Made by a program: the position numbers and the translations under genes. Positions 8,601 through 15,538 of a stretch of 24,229 nucleotides of DNA are shown piece after piece; the first letter of the stretch is position 1, and each line of letters begins with the position of its first letter. The DNA comes from CAZNRY01 sp964575675 (GTDB lineage: Bacteria; Eisenbacteria; RBG-16-71-46; CAIMUX01; VGJL01): contig CAZNRY010000041.1 of assembly GCA_964575675.1 (NCBI GenBank), forward strand, positions 1 through 24,229, in the 5' to 3' direction. The notes below the pieces were generated by a model, which made no database searches, had not been told where the DNA came from, and saw only the letters and a list, made by a program, of their open reading frames with translations.

Positions 8601-8807
8601 TGCATGGAGATCTGCCAGTTCCGCGCGCCCCAGCTTGTGGAGGTGTCCTTTGGCAACTTTGCCGTCCGCATCAACGCCTCCGTCTGCAAAGGATGCGGAA
8701 CGTGCGCGAGCTGGTGTCCCTCCGGAGCGATCGCGGCGAAGCATTTCACCGATGGCCAGGTCAACGCCATGATCGATGCCCTCCTGGCCGAGGAGCCCGC
8801 TTCATGA
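5655..8807 (+). CDS. hdrA: Double-length HdrA-like flavoprotein with a predicted selenocysteine (UGA at 5916)
   Basis: Reading through UGA at 5916-5918 gives one protein of about 1050 residues. Module 1: FAD site GGGIAG from about residue 40, the TMDCSI-Sec88-ILGP segment where HdrA relatives have Cys, an inserted ferredoxin (CTACGLCAEAC 137-147; CDRCMRAC near 193-200), and the HdrA CVG/YCSRFCC block (282-299). Module 2: an HdrA N-terminal CHCG domain (489-492), a second FAD site (628-633), a segment around 669-674 with no Cys/Sec, a second CVGSR/CSRYCC block, and two C-terminal [4Fe-4S] motifs (977-987; 1011-1021). HdrA proteins split or merge electron pairs at FAD, so this polypeptide may hold two flavins. 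The start is TTG at 5655 after GGAGGA (5645-5650); ATG 5760 would remove only a 35-residue basic extension. It overlaps korC and, by ATGA, mvhD. Confidence 0.85.
5916..5956 (+). promoter_or_regulatory. In-frame UGA plus predicted bacterial SECIS hairpin (first hdrA)
   Basis: UGA at 5916-5918 is followed after 20 nt by a perfect 7-bp hairpin: GGAUGCC (5939-5945), loop GGUC (5946-5949), GGCAUCC (5950-5956). The GGU in the apical loop matches the element bound by SelB in bacterial SECIS structures, and its distance from UGA (27 nt) lies in the range used for bacterial SECIS models. The hairpin also encodes the conserved D-A-G-R-H of HdrA, so part of the conservation is at protein level. Confidence 0.72.
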
Positions 8808-9304
8808 ACGCGAGACCGGAGGATCGCCGGGCCGCGCGCGCCGGTGTGAATGGATCCGTCTGGAATCCGAATATCGTTGTCTTCGCTTGCAACTGGTGTT
8901 CGTACGCGGGGGCGGATACGGCGGGAGTATCCCGGATCCAGCAGCAGCCTCACTTCCGGATGATCCGGGTCATGTGCTCCGGCAGGATCCATCCCGGGTT
9001 CGTCCTGAGGGCGTTCGAGAAAGGGGCGGACGGGGTCATGGTTTCCGGATGCCACTTCGGGGACTGCCACTACATCTTCGGCAACTACAGGGCCGTCGAG
9101 CAGTTCGAGAAGACCAAGAGGATCGTGAAGCTCCTGGGTCTCGAGGACGGACGGCTCCGGCTCGAATGGATCAGTGCCGCAGAGGGGGGGCTTTTCGCGG
9201 AGGTGATCTCCGGGTTCACGCGGGAGATCCGCGAGCTCGGTCCCAGTCCTCTGGGCGGAAGGAGACAAGCGGCTTCGCCGCAAGGAGCGCTGAAGGATGC
9301 GTGA
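8804..9304 (+). CDS. mvhD: MvhD-like [2Fe-2S] electron-transfer protein
   Basis: The 166-residue product matches the MvhD/FlpD family, which relays electrons between a partner dehydrogenase and the FAD of HdrA. Visible cysteines are CNWCSYAGAD near the N-terminus, MCSGRI, and GCHFGDCHY, the expected ligand set for the single Fe-S cluster. The conserved LEWISAAEG segment is present. The ATG at 8804 overlaps the hdrA stop by 4 nt; about 20 residues precede the family core. No hydrogenase genes (mvhA/mvhG) are in this window, so its electron partner is probably the 2-oxoacid oxidoreductase, ferredoxin, or another dehydrogenase. The same domain recurs fused to the second HdrA. The Ser/Gln/Gly-rich tail after about residue 145 is probably flexible. 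Confidence 0.88.
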   Translation: MNARPEDRRAARAGVNGSVWNPNIVVFACNWCSYAGADTAGVSRIQQQPHFRMIRVMCSGRIHPGFVLRAFEKGADGVMVSGCHFGDCHYIFGNYRAVEQFEKTKRIVKLLGLEDGRLRLEWISAAEGGLFAEVISGFTREIRELGPSPLGGRRQAASPQGALKDA

Positions 9305-10439
9305 TCTCGCCACCATCGCCAGAAAGACGCGGGCCTGGGCCTGCTACGACTGCGGGAAGTGCACGGCGACCTGTCCCCTGACCCGTGCGGGCCGGAACTA
9401 CAGTCCGCGCCGCCACGTCCTCGCCACCGTCCTCGGCCAGCAGAGGGAGATCCTCGAGGACGGGACGTTGTACAGCTGCCTCACCTGCAGCCACTGCGAC
9501 CAGCGGTGCCCCGCGCAGGTGAACTATACCGATCTCGTCCGCGAGCTCCGCGCGCTCGCCTTCCACGAGGGAATCGAGCCCGACTGTCCCCACGGCGGTG
9601 CGCTCCAGTCGGTCATGCGGGTGATGGCGAGAGGGCAGACGGTGCAAGACCGCTTGAGCTGGCTCACCGACGACCTGAAGGTCCGTCCAAAGGAAGGCAA
9701 GGTGTTCTACTGGACCGGCTGCACGATGTACTACGACGCCTTCTTCCAGGACCTGAACGTTGCGACACTCGGCGGAACCCGCGCGGCGATCCGCCTGCTG
9801 AATCGTCTCGGGATCGAACCCGTCGTTTCCGCTGAGGAGCGATGCTGCGGCCATGACCTTCTTTGGAGCGGAGACGAGGCGACCTTCGAAAGCCTGGCGC
9901 GACACAACGTGGGTCTGGTGGCCGAGAGTGGGGCGGAGCTGGTCATCACCTCCTGTGCGGAGTGCCTGCGCACGTGGGTCTCCGATTACCCGGCGTTTAT
10001 GAACGGCCGAAACCCCCGAATCCTGCACTTGAGCGAGTTCCTTGCGGAGAGGCTTCCGGATCTGACCCTCCGCGCCGCCGCGGAGCGGCGGATCACCTTC
10101 CAGGATCCGTGCCGGCTGGGGAGGCACCTGGGGATTTACGAGAGTCCGCGAAAGCTACTCTCCTCCGTTCCCGGCGTCACCCTGATCGAGATGGGCCGCA
10201 GCGGCAAGAACGCCGTCTGCTGCGCGGGCGGTACATGGTCGAACTGCGATCGGTTCGCGAAACAGATCCAGGTGGACCGCCTGCGGGAAGCCCGGGCGAC
10301 GGGGGCGGAGCTTCTCGTCACCGCCTGCCCCAAGTGCCAGATCCATTTCAAGTGCGCCATGAAGGATCCGCGTTTGGGTAAAGAGATAGAGATCGAGATC
10401 CGTGACGTGGCCGAGCTGGTGAGCGAAGCGCTTGCCTAG
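9297..10439 (+). CDS. HdrC-HdrB fusion (HdrD-like, two CCG domains), module 1
   Basis: This 380-residue protein combines an HdrC-like double ferredoxin (Cys16/19/22/26 and Cys61/64/67/71) with an HdrB-like part carrying two complete CCG motifs: C142, CC183-184, C220/C223, and C272, CC308-309, C344/C347. In heterodisulfide reductase these CCG motifs bind noncubane [4Fe-4S] clusters that cleave a disulfide. The fusion order equals that of HdrD. It should receive electrons from the preceding HdrA and reduce, or oxidise, an unknown thiol/disulfide substrate or pass electrons on. The ATG at 9297 overlaps the mvhD stop by 8 nt. No transmembrane segment is visible, so it is probably soluble. A glycolate oxidase GlcF-type CCG protein is an alternative, but the neighbours argue for Hdr. 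Confidence 0.85.
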   Translation: MRDLATIARKTRAWACYDCGKCTATCPLTRAGRNYSPRRHVLATVLGQQREILEDGTLYSCLTCSHCDQRCPAQVNYTDLVRELRALAFHEGIEPDCPHGGALQSVMRVMARGQTVQDRLSWLTDDLKVRPKEGKVFYWTGCTMYYDAFFQDLNVATLGGTRAAIRLLNRLGIEPVVSAEERCCGHDLLWSGDEATFESLARHNVGLVAESGAELVITSCAECLRTWVSDYPAFMNGRNPRILHLSEFLAERLPDLTLRAAAERRITFQDPCRLGRHLGIYESPRKLLSSVPGVTLIEMGRSGKNAVCCAGGTWSNCDRFAKQIQVDRLREARATGAELLVTACPKCQIHFKCAMKDPRLGKEIEIEIRDVAELVSEALA

Positions 10440-10487
10440 CCCACGGGCGGCCAAGAACAAGAGAACGCCCAGGAAAGGAAGGCGAGA

Positions 10488-12938
10488 ATGACGTCCGAGC
10501 ATACGTCCGAGCAGCCTCGCGTCGGCGTATTCGTCTGCGATTGCGGGCTCAACATCGCGGGAGCGGTGGACTGCGCCGCCGTGGCGGCCCACGCCGCAAC
10601 GCTCCCCGGCGTCGCATGTGTGGTGCGAAACAAGTACACGTGCGCCGAGCCGGGGCAGAACGAGATCCGCGACGCGATCCAGAAGTACCATCTGGACCGC
10701 GTGGTCGTCGCGTCCTGCACGCCAAGGCAGCATGAGCCCACGTTCCGGCAGTGCGTCCAACAGGCGGGCATGAACCCGTACCTCATGGAGATGGCGAATC
10801 TTCGGGAACAATGCTCGTGGGTCCACGCGGGGGACCGCACGGGGGCCACATCCAAGGCGAAAGACCTGGTTGCGAGCGCGGTCGCCCGCGCCGCCTGCCT
10901 CCAGCCTCAGGAGGAAATGGCCGTCCCGGTCACGAAGACGGCCCTCGTCATCGGGGCCGGGGTGACGGGGATCGAGGCCGCGCTGCAGCTTGCCGACGCG
11001 GGACACCGGGTTGTCTTGGTCGAGAAGGAGCCATCCATCGGCGGGATCATGGCGCAGCTCGACAAGAACTATCCCACCATGGACTGCTCGATATGAATCC
11101 TGGGCCCTAAGGCCATCGATGCCGGTCGGCATCCAAGGATCGAGCTACTGACCTGGAGCGAGGTGGAGGAGGTCTCCGGCTACGTCGGCAATTTCAGGGT
11201 CAAGATCAGGAAGAAGGCGCGCTATGTGGATCCCAAGCTGTGCAATACGTGCGGCGAGTGCGTCAAGGTCTGCCCCGTCGTGAAGCCCGACGAGTTCCAG
11301 ATGGGCCTCTCCTCGCGGAAGGCGATCCACATCCCGTTTCCGCAGGCTGTCCCCTGCTCTTACATCCTGAACATGGACGACTGCCTTGGGAACAACCCGA
11401 TCGCCTGCGGCAAGTGCGCCGATGTCTGCGAGAAGAAGGCGATCAACTACGACGACCGGGACGAGGTCATCACACGGGATGTCGGAACGGTCATCGTCGC
11501 GATCGGTCTGGACGTCTACGACCCGACCGAGATGGACGAGTACGGGTACACGCGTTTCGAGAACGTCATCACTTCCATGGAGTTCGAACGGCTGATCTGC
11601 GCCGGGGGGCCCACGGCGGGCCACTTCGTCCGGCCCAGCGACCAGGAGCGACCAAAACGGATCGGTTTCGTTCAGTGCGTCGGTTCCCGGAACCCGAAGA
11701 TCGGGCGCCCGTACTGCTCGAACATCTGCTGCATGAACACGATCAAGGACACGCTGCTGCTCGCGGATCACTATCCCGACGTGAAGAACGTCGTCTTCTA
11801 CCAGGACATCCGCGCCTTCGGCAAGTCGTTCGAGGACATGTTCCAGCGCTCCAAGGAGGCGGGGACCCGCTACGTCCGGGGCCTTCCGGGGGACGTCGAG
11901 GAGGACCCGCGTACCGGGAACCTCGTCGTGACGGTGGAGAACACGACCACGGGGCAGCTCGAACGCCACGAGCTCGAGATGCTCGTCCTCTCGGTCGGTG
12001 TCCAGCCTCCGAAGGATGCCCCGAAGATCGCGGGCATGCTGACCCTGTCGACGACCTCGGACGGTTTCTTCATGGAATCCCATCCGAAGTTGAAGCCGGT
12101 GGACACCCCGACGCGCGGGGTCTTCCTCGCCGGATTCTGCGAGAGTCCCAAGGACATCAAAGACTCGGTCTGTCAGGCCGGAGCGGCGTCCTCGCGTGCG
12201 GGGGCGCTCTTGAACGCCGGCCAGGTCCGGATCGAGGCGATCACGAGCCGGATCGACGAGAAGGCATGCAGGAAGTGCGGGCTCTGCGCGCCGATCTGTC
12301 CCTACGGCGCGATCCAGTGGCGGAAGGGGGAGGTCGCGGTCGTGATCGAGGCGGCCTGCGCCGGCTGCGGATCGTGCGGTGCGACCTGCCAGTACGGCGC
12401 CGTCACGATGCGCCACTTCACCGACGACCAGATCTTCGCACAGATCGGCGCGATCCTCGCCCGGGAGCCTGAGGAGAAGGTCTTCGCCTTCGCCTGCAAC
12501 TGGTGCTCCTACGCAGGGGGCGACATGGCGGGGATCTCGCGGATCCAGTATCCGGCCACGAATCGCGTCGTGCGCACGATGTGCTCCGCGCGCGTCTCCG
12601 AGGAGATGGTGCTCGAAGCGTTCCGTAGCGGGGCACCGGTCGTCCTCGTCTCCGGATGCCACTACGCGGACTGTCACTACATCAACGCGAACCGGCAGAC
12701 GGTGAAGCGCGTGCAACGACTGTGGGACAAGCTGGAGAAGGCCGGGGTTCGCCCGGAGCGGCTGCAGCTCGAGTGGATCAGCGCCGCTGAGTGGCAGAAG
12801 TTCGCGCGCGTCATGCACCGGCTGGAGGAGTTGCGCCGGACGGTGACGAAGGAGGAGATCGAGCACACGCGGAAGGCGCTGGCACCGAAGCAGCCACCTG
12901 CGGCGAAGCAGGAGGCTCAAGAATCCGTGGCCACGTAG
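10488..12938 (+). CDS. hdrA: HdrA-MvhD fusion with a predicted selenocysteine (UGA at 11094)
   Basis: Reading UGA at 11094-11096 as selenocysteine (residue 203) gives an 816-residue protein. In order: the HdrA N-terminal domain (VGVFVCDCGLNIAG, 12-25), FAD site GAGVTG (156-161), TMDCSI-Sec-ILGP, an inserted ferredoxin (CNTCGECVKVC 252-262; CGKCADVC 307-314), the CVGSR...CC block (397-415), two C-terminal [4Fe-4S] motifs (594-604; 624-634), and an MvhD domain (CNWC 670-673, C699, C724, C729). HdrA-MvhD fusions are known; here the fused relay should deliver electrons straight to the bifurcating FAD. The ATG at 10488 follows a purine-rich site (AAGGAAGGCGAG), after a 48-nt gap from the previous gene. 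The last 40 residues are a charged, Ala/Gln/Pro-rich tail. Without recoding the gene would be broken exactly in its flavin-cluster segment. Confidence 0.87.
11094..11133 (+). promoter_or_regulatory. In-frame UGA plus predicted bacterial SECIS hairpin (second hdrA)
   Basis: UGA at 11094-11096 is followed after 21 nt by GAUGCC (11118-11123), loop GGUC (11124-11127), GGCAUC (11128-11133), a perfect 6-bp stem identical to the core of the element in the first hdrA. Codons between UGA and hairpin differ between the two genes mostly at wobble positions, while all 16 hairpin bases are identical. Confidence 0.72.
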
Positions 12939-12972
12939 ATCAGGGCCCGCGGAGGTCACACGGAGGTCAACG

Positions 12973-13128
12973 ATGGGCGGCACCCTCGAGGCGTTGCGCT
13001 GCATGATGTGTGGTTTCGAGTACGAGGAGACGGTTGAAAAGGGGGAGGACAAGGAGCGCACGTGTCCCAAGTGCCGCTCCAACAGCATCCGGCACCTGAA
13101 GAAGAAGAAACCTGCCATGAAGGAGTGA
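12973..13128 (+). CDS. Small zinc-ribbon (rubredoxin-like) protein in the hdr operon
   Basis: A 51-residue ORF starts at ATG 12973 after GGAGGT (12962-12967) and sits between the HdrA-MvhD fusion (34-nt gap) and the second HdrC-HdrB gene (14-nt gap). It has two cysteine pairs, RCMMCGFEY and TCPKCRSNS, 17 residues apart, in the arrangement of a zinc ribbon, and ends in a Lys-rich tail (LKKKKPAMKE). The first pair followed by Gly-Phe/Tyr-Glu recalls rubredoxin, but the spacing of the second pair and the short length fit a zinc ribbon better. Its place suggests an accessory or assembly factor, or a small subunit of the Hdr complex. I cannot name a characterised homologue. Confidence 0.75.
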   Translation: MGGTLEALRCMMCGFEYEETVEKGEDKERTCPKCRSNSIRHLKKKKPAMKE

Positions 13129-13142
13129 CGGGTGGAGGCATG

Positions 13143-14600
13143 ATGATCGACGATGACGGAGGCACCGTGCGGGTCAACTTCGACTTCCGCCGCGATCTCG
13201 CGAGGAAGGTCGAGGGGAACCTCGCGAGCTACTGCTACCAGTGCGGCGCCTGCGTGGGGGACTGCCCGTCCGCCACCTATGGCAGCGAGTTCAATCCACG
13301 GGAGATCATGCTGAAGATCCTCTACGGTCTCGGCGAGGAACTCCTGAAGCGCGACTCGATCCTGTGGCAGTGCACCAACTGCTACAACTGCCACGAACGC
13401 TGTCCCCAGGAGGTGAAGCCGGTCGAGGTCATCATCTCGCTCAAGAACATGCTCGCGGACCGCGGGATCTACCCGGAGGCGGTGGAGAAGGTGATCCGGA
13501 CCTTCGAGACAACGGGGAGGACGACCCCCCTCTCCTCCGCCGTCGATCGGCAGCGGTCCCAGTACGGGTTGCCTGGGCTGCCGGCTGTTCCCATGGAGGA
13601 GATCCGGATGCTGCTCGAGGCATCCGAGGCCGCGTTGCAGACGACCGGGCACAGGGAACAGAGCCGGCCGGCGCAGCCGGGAAACGGGAAGAAGCGCCTC
13701 GCGTTCTTCCCTGGTTGCTTGATCCCCGCCCGCTATCCCGCCATCGAGTTCGCGATCCGTCAGACAATGGCCAGGCTCGGGATCGAGGTCGTCGACATCG
13801 AGGGAGCCTCCTGCTGCCCTGATCCGATCTACTTCAAGTCCAAGGACAAGCTCGCGTGGCTCGCCGTGGCCGCCCGCAATCTCTCCTTGGCGGAGGAACT
13901 CGGTCTCGACGTCTTCACGAACTGCTCTGGTTGCACGGCGACGCTATCGGAGACCCGTCACCTGCTCGAGGACCCGGCCTTGCGTGAGAAGACGAACCGG
14001 CGCCTCGGACGGATCGGCCGGGAATACTCGGGCGATAGCCGAGTGCGGCACATCGTGACCGTGCTGCGGGATCTCGTCGGGTACGACGCGGTGCGGGAAT
14101 CGGTCGTTCGCCCTCTGCACGGCCTCAAGGTCGCCATCCATTACGGTTGCCACCTCCTGAAGCCGAGCCGGATCATGCAGGTCGACGACCCCAACGATCC
14201 GCGCGTCCTAGAATCCCTGGTGTCGGCGCTCGGCGCGACGCCGGTGCGTCATCGCAACTGGCACCTCTGTTGCGGCAAGGCCTGCCAGGAGGAACGGATC
14301 ACATCGACGATGATGCGGGATCTCCTCGGAGCCGTGCAGGAGGAATCAGCGGACCTGCTCTGCCTGATCTGTCCCACCTGTTTCGGCCAGTTCGATTTCG
14401 GCCAGTACAAGGTAGCCCAGCAGTTCGGCGAGAGCTTCCAGACCCCGCCGATCTACTACTTCCAGCTCCTGGCTTTTGCCCAGGGAGTCCCCTACGACTC
14501 GCTGGGCCTGGACCGGCAGCGCTTCAAGCCGGAGTGCCTGCGCCGTTTCGAGGACACGGCTCCACAGGAAGAGGACAGCACCCCATCGACCCCGCCATAG
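13143..14600 (+). CDS. HdrC-HdrB fusion (HdrD-like, two CCG domains), module 2
   Basis: The 485-residue product has an HdrC-like ferredoxin pair (Cys31/34/37/41; Cys77/80/83/87), a linker of about 100 residues rich in Gly, Pro and Gln, then an HdrB-like part with two CCG motifs (C192, CC224-225, C261/C264; C336, CC376-377, C410/C413). The first motif has the canonical CX31CCX35CXXC spacing of noncubane-cluster HdrB, closer to true HdrB than the module 1 protein. It is expected to be the terminal thiol/disulfide or electron-exit subunit of module 2. ATG 13143 was chosen over 13140 for better spacing to GGAGG (13134-13138). The stop codon lies within sequence belonging to a transposase remnant on the other strand, so the extreme C-terminus (after about residue 465) may be altered. 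Confidence 0.86.
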   Translation: MIDDDGGTVRVNFDFRRDLARKVEGNLASYCYQCGACVGDCPSATYGSEFNPREIMLKILYGLGEELLKRDSILWQCTNCYNCHERCPQEVKPVEVIISLKNMLADRGIYPEAVEKVIRTFETTGRTTPLSSAVDRQRSQYGLPGLPAVPMEEIRMLLEASEAALQTTGHREQSRPAQPGNGKKRLAFFPGCLIPARYPAIEFAIRQTMARLGIEVVDIEGASCCPDPIYFKSKDKLAWLAVAARNLSLAEELGLDVFTNCSGCTATLSETRHLLEDPALREKTNRRLGRIGREYSGDSRVRHIVTVLRDLVGYDAVRESVVRPLHGLKVAIHYGCHLLKPSRIMQVDDPNDPRVLESLVSALGATPVRHRNWHLCCGKACQEERITSTMMRDLLGAVQEESADLLCLICPTCFGQFDFGQYKVAQQFGESFQTPPIYYFQLLAFAQGVPYDSLGLDRQRFKPECLRRFEDTAPQEEDSTPSTPP

Positions 14601-14869
14601 ATCGAGTCACGATCGCGCAGGACGTACTTGGGTGGATCCATCCACGGGAATGCCTCAACCATCTGCTGGGCCGTCCATCGGGCCGTCGGGTTTGCGGTGT
14701 CGTTGAAGTGTAGAAGTCGCCTCCGGTCGCGGGCGAGCAGAAGGAACACGAAGAGGGCCTGATTGCGGATGGTCGGTACGACGAAGAAGTCGACTGCGAC
14801 TATGTCTTTGATGTGATTCTTCAAGAAGGCGCGCCAGGTTGGGGAGGGTGGCTTGCGAGGACGGACCAT
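14594..14869 (-). pseudogene. Truncated IS transposase (integrase-core, DDE) remnant
   Basis: About 92 residues on the minus strand match the middle of a widespread integrase-core transposase: a VAVDFFVVPT segment with the first catalytic Asp, LLARDRRRLLHFNDTANPTA, WTAQQMVEAFPW, and LRDRDSIYG with the second Asp. The N-terminal helix-turn-helix part and the region with the final catalytic Glu are both missing, so it cannot be active. The homology stops at the 3' end of the HdrC-HdrB gene on one side and at a YceI fragment on the other. No terminal inverted repeats are visible. Confidence 0.82.
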
Positions 14870-14872
14870 GTA

Positions 14873-14983
14873 GTGCTCAACCGGCAGGACTACGGCGTAT
14901 CGTGGAGCAAGAGTCTCGACACCGGCGGGCTCGTCGTCGCGGACGACGTCGAGATCGCGATCGAGGCGATCAAGGCGAAGTAG
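14873..14983 (+). pseudogene. C-terminal fragment of a YceI-family protein
   Basis: The last 36 codons (LNRQDYGVSWSKSLDTGG, then a 'VADDVEIAIEAIKAK' tail) match the end of YceI periplasmic lipid-binding proteins, where '(R)KDxGxxWNKxLDxGGxxVxDEVxIxIxxxA' closes the beta-barrel. The upstream part is absent, cut by the transposase remnant that begins within a few nucleotides. A terminator hairpin follows 31 nt downstream. Confidence 0.75.
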
Positions 14984-15014
14984 CCTGCGCGCGATAGCGG
15001 TGCCGTGCGGACTC

Positions 15015-15050
15015 GAGAGGCGGTCGTTGGGCCGCCTCTCTTGTTTGGTT
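15015..15050 (+). terminator. Rho-independent terminator-like hairpin
   Basis: GAGAGGCGG (15015-15023) pairs perfectly with CCGCCTCTC (15032-15040), a 9-bp stem with an 8-nt loop, followed by a T-rich stretch (ttgtttggtt). It lies just after the YceI tail and was probably that gene's terminator. It may now stop readthrough from the hdr operon, since no closer hairpin is visible. Confidence 0.7.
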
Positions 15051-15148
15051 ATCGAGACCCGCGTTTCCGGACGAGCGCCGTCGTTCGGCTTGAGGAAGTC
15101 AGAGCCGTTGCGCCAACATGCGAGCGATACCCGTTCAAGGAGGCGGTT

Positions 15149-15538
15149 ATGAACGACGAGCGGTCACCCCTATGGCCGTTCTTCACCCCGTATCCGCGGT
15201 TTGCTCGTGCCGCTCTTGTGTTTTTTCTCCTTTCCGCCTTCGTCGGCCCGGCGAGCGCCGTGGCGGACCTGCTCGACAGGGCGAGCGATCCCGTTATTCC
15301 GGGAGGGGCCGCGCTCGATCGGCTTCTCGGCGTCGACCCGGATCGAATCGTGGCGTTTGAATACTCGTTCATCACCGGCATCGTGGTGGTGAGCAGCGCC
15401 GACAGGCCGATGACTGAAGCGTCTTGTTCCTGGGCCGCGTCGACGAAGCGCTTGGGCCGGACATTGGTGCCCAGGTCGATCACGTCGAACCCGGCTCATC
15501 GCAGCATGCTGCCCACGAGGTTCTTACCCATATCGTGA
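15149..15538 (+). pseudogene. 5' fragment of a secreted-protein gene fused to foreign sequence
   Basis: ATG 15149 follows AAGGAGG (15137-15143). The first residues form a signal peptide (FARAALVFFLLSAFVGPASA, cleavage near residue 37). The next segment, LLGVDPDRIVAFEYS, resembles the start of secreted hypothetical proteins in which a 'W.Q.PVQVDE' motif normally follows. That continuation is missing: from about 15367 the DNA is antisense to a corrinoid-protein gene, so the frame runs on as non-native sequence to a stop at 15538. The native part is therefore about 15149-15366. Confidence 0.6.

Noticed and set aside
8804..9304. MvhD as evidence for an [NiFe]-hydrogenase (Mvh) in this locus
   Set aside because: No hydrogenase large or small subunit motifs occur in the window; MvhD domains also serve other dehydrogenases.
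5916..11096. UGA read as a reassigned sense codon (Gly or Trp code) across the genome
   Set aside because: UGA terminates marR, korD, korA, korC, hdrA, mvhD and the zinc-ribbon gene at sensible places, so only the two hdrA sites need read-through.
5937..11163. ATG 5937 and GTG 11163 as true starts of shorter HdrA proteins
   Set aside because: Both lack ribosome binding sites and lie in the middle of the conserved HdrA flavin domain; the upstream halves are in the same frame and intact.
11145..13652. Very long open frame on the minus strand opposite the second hdrA and hdrCB genes (also 3251-4138, 4189-5094, 5850-7418)
   Set aside because: These are antisense shadows caused by high GC; the translations are Arg/Asp/His-rich with no family motifs, while the plus strand has clear conserved domains.
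15496..15498. A third selenocysteine codon, in the corrinoid-protein fragment
   Set aside because: The position is normally Gly or Ala, not Cys, and the gene is truncated at both ends, so a nonsense mutation in a pseudogene is simpler.
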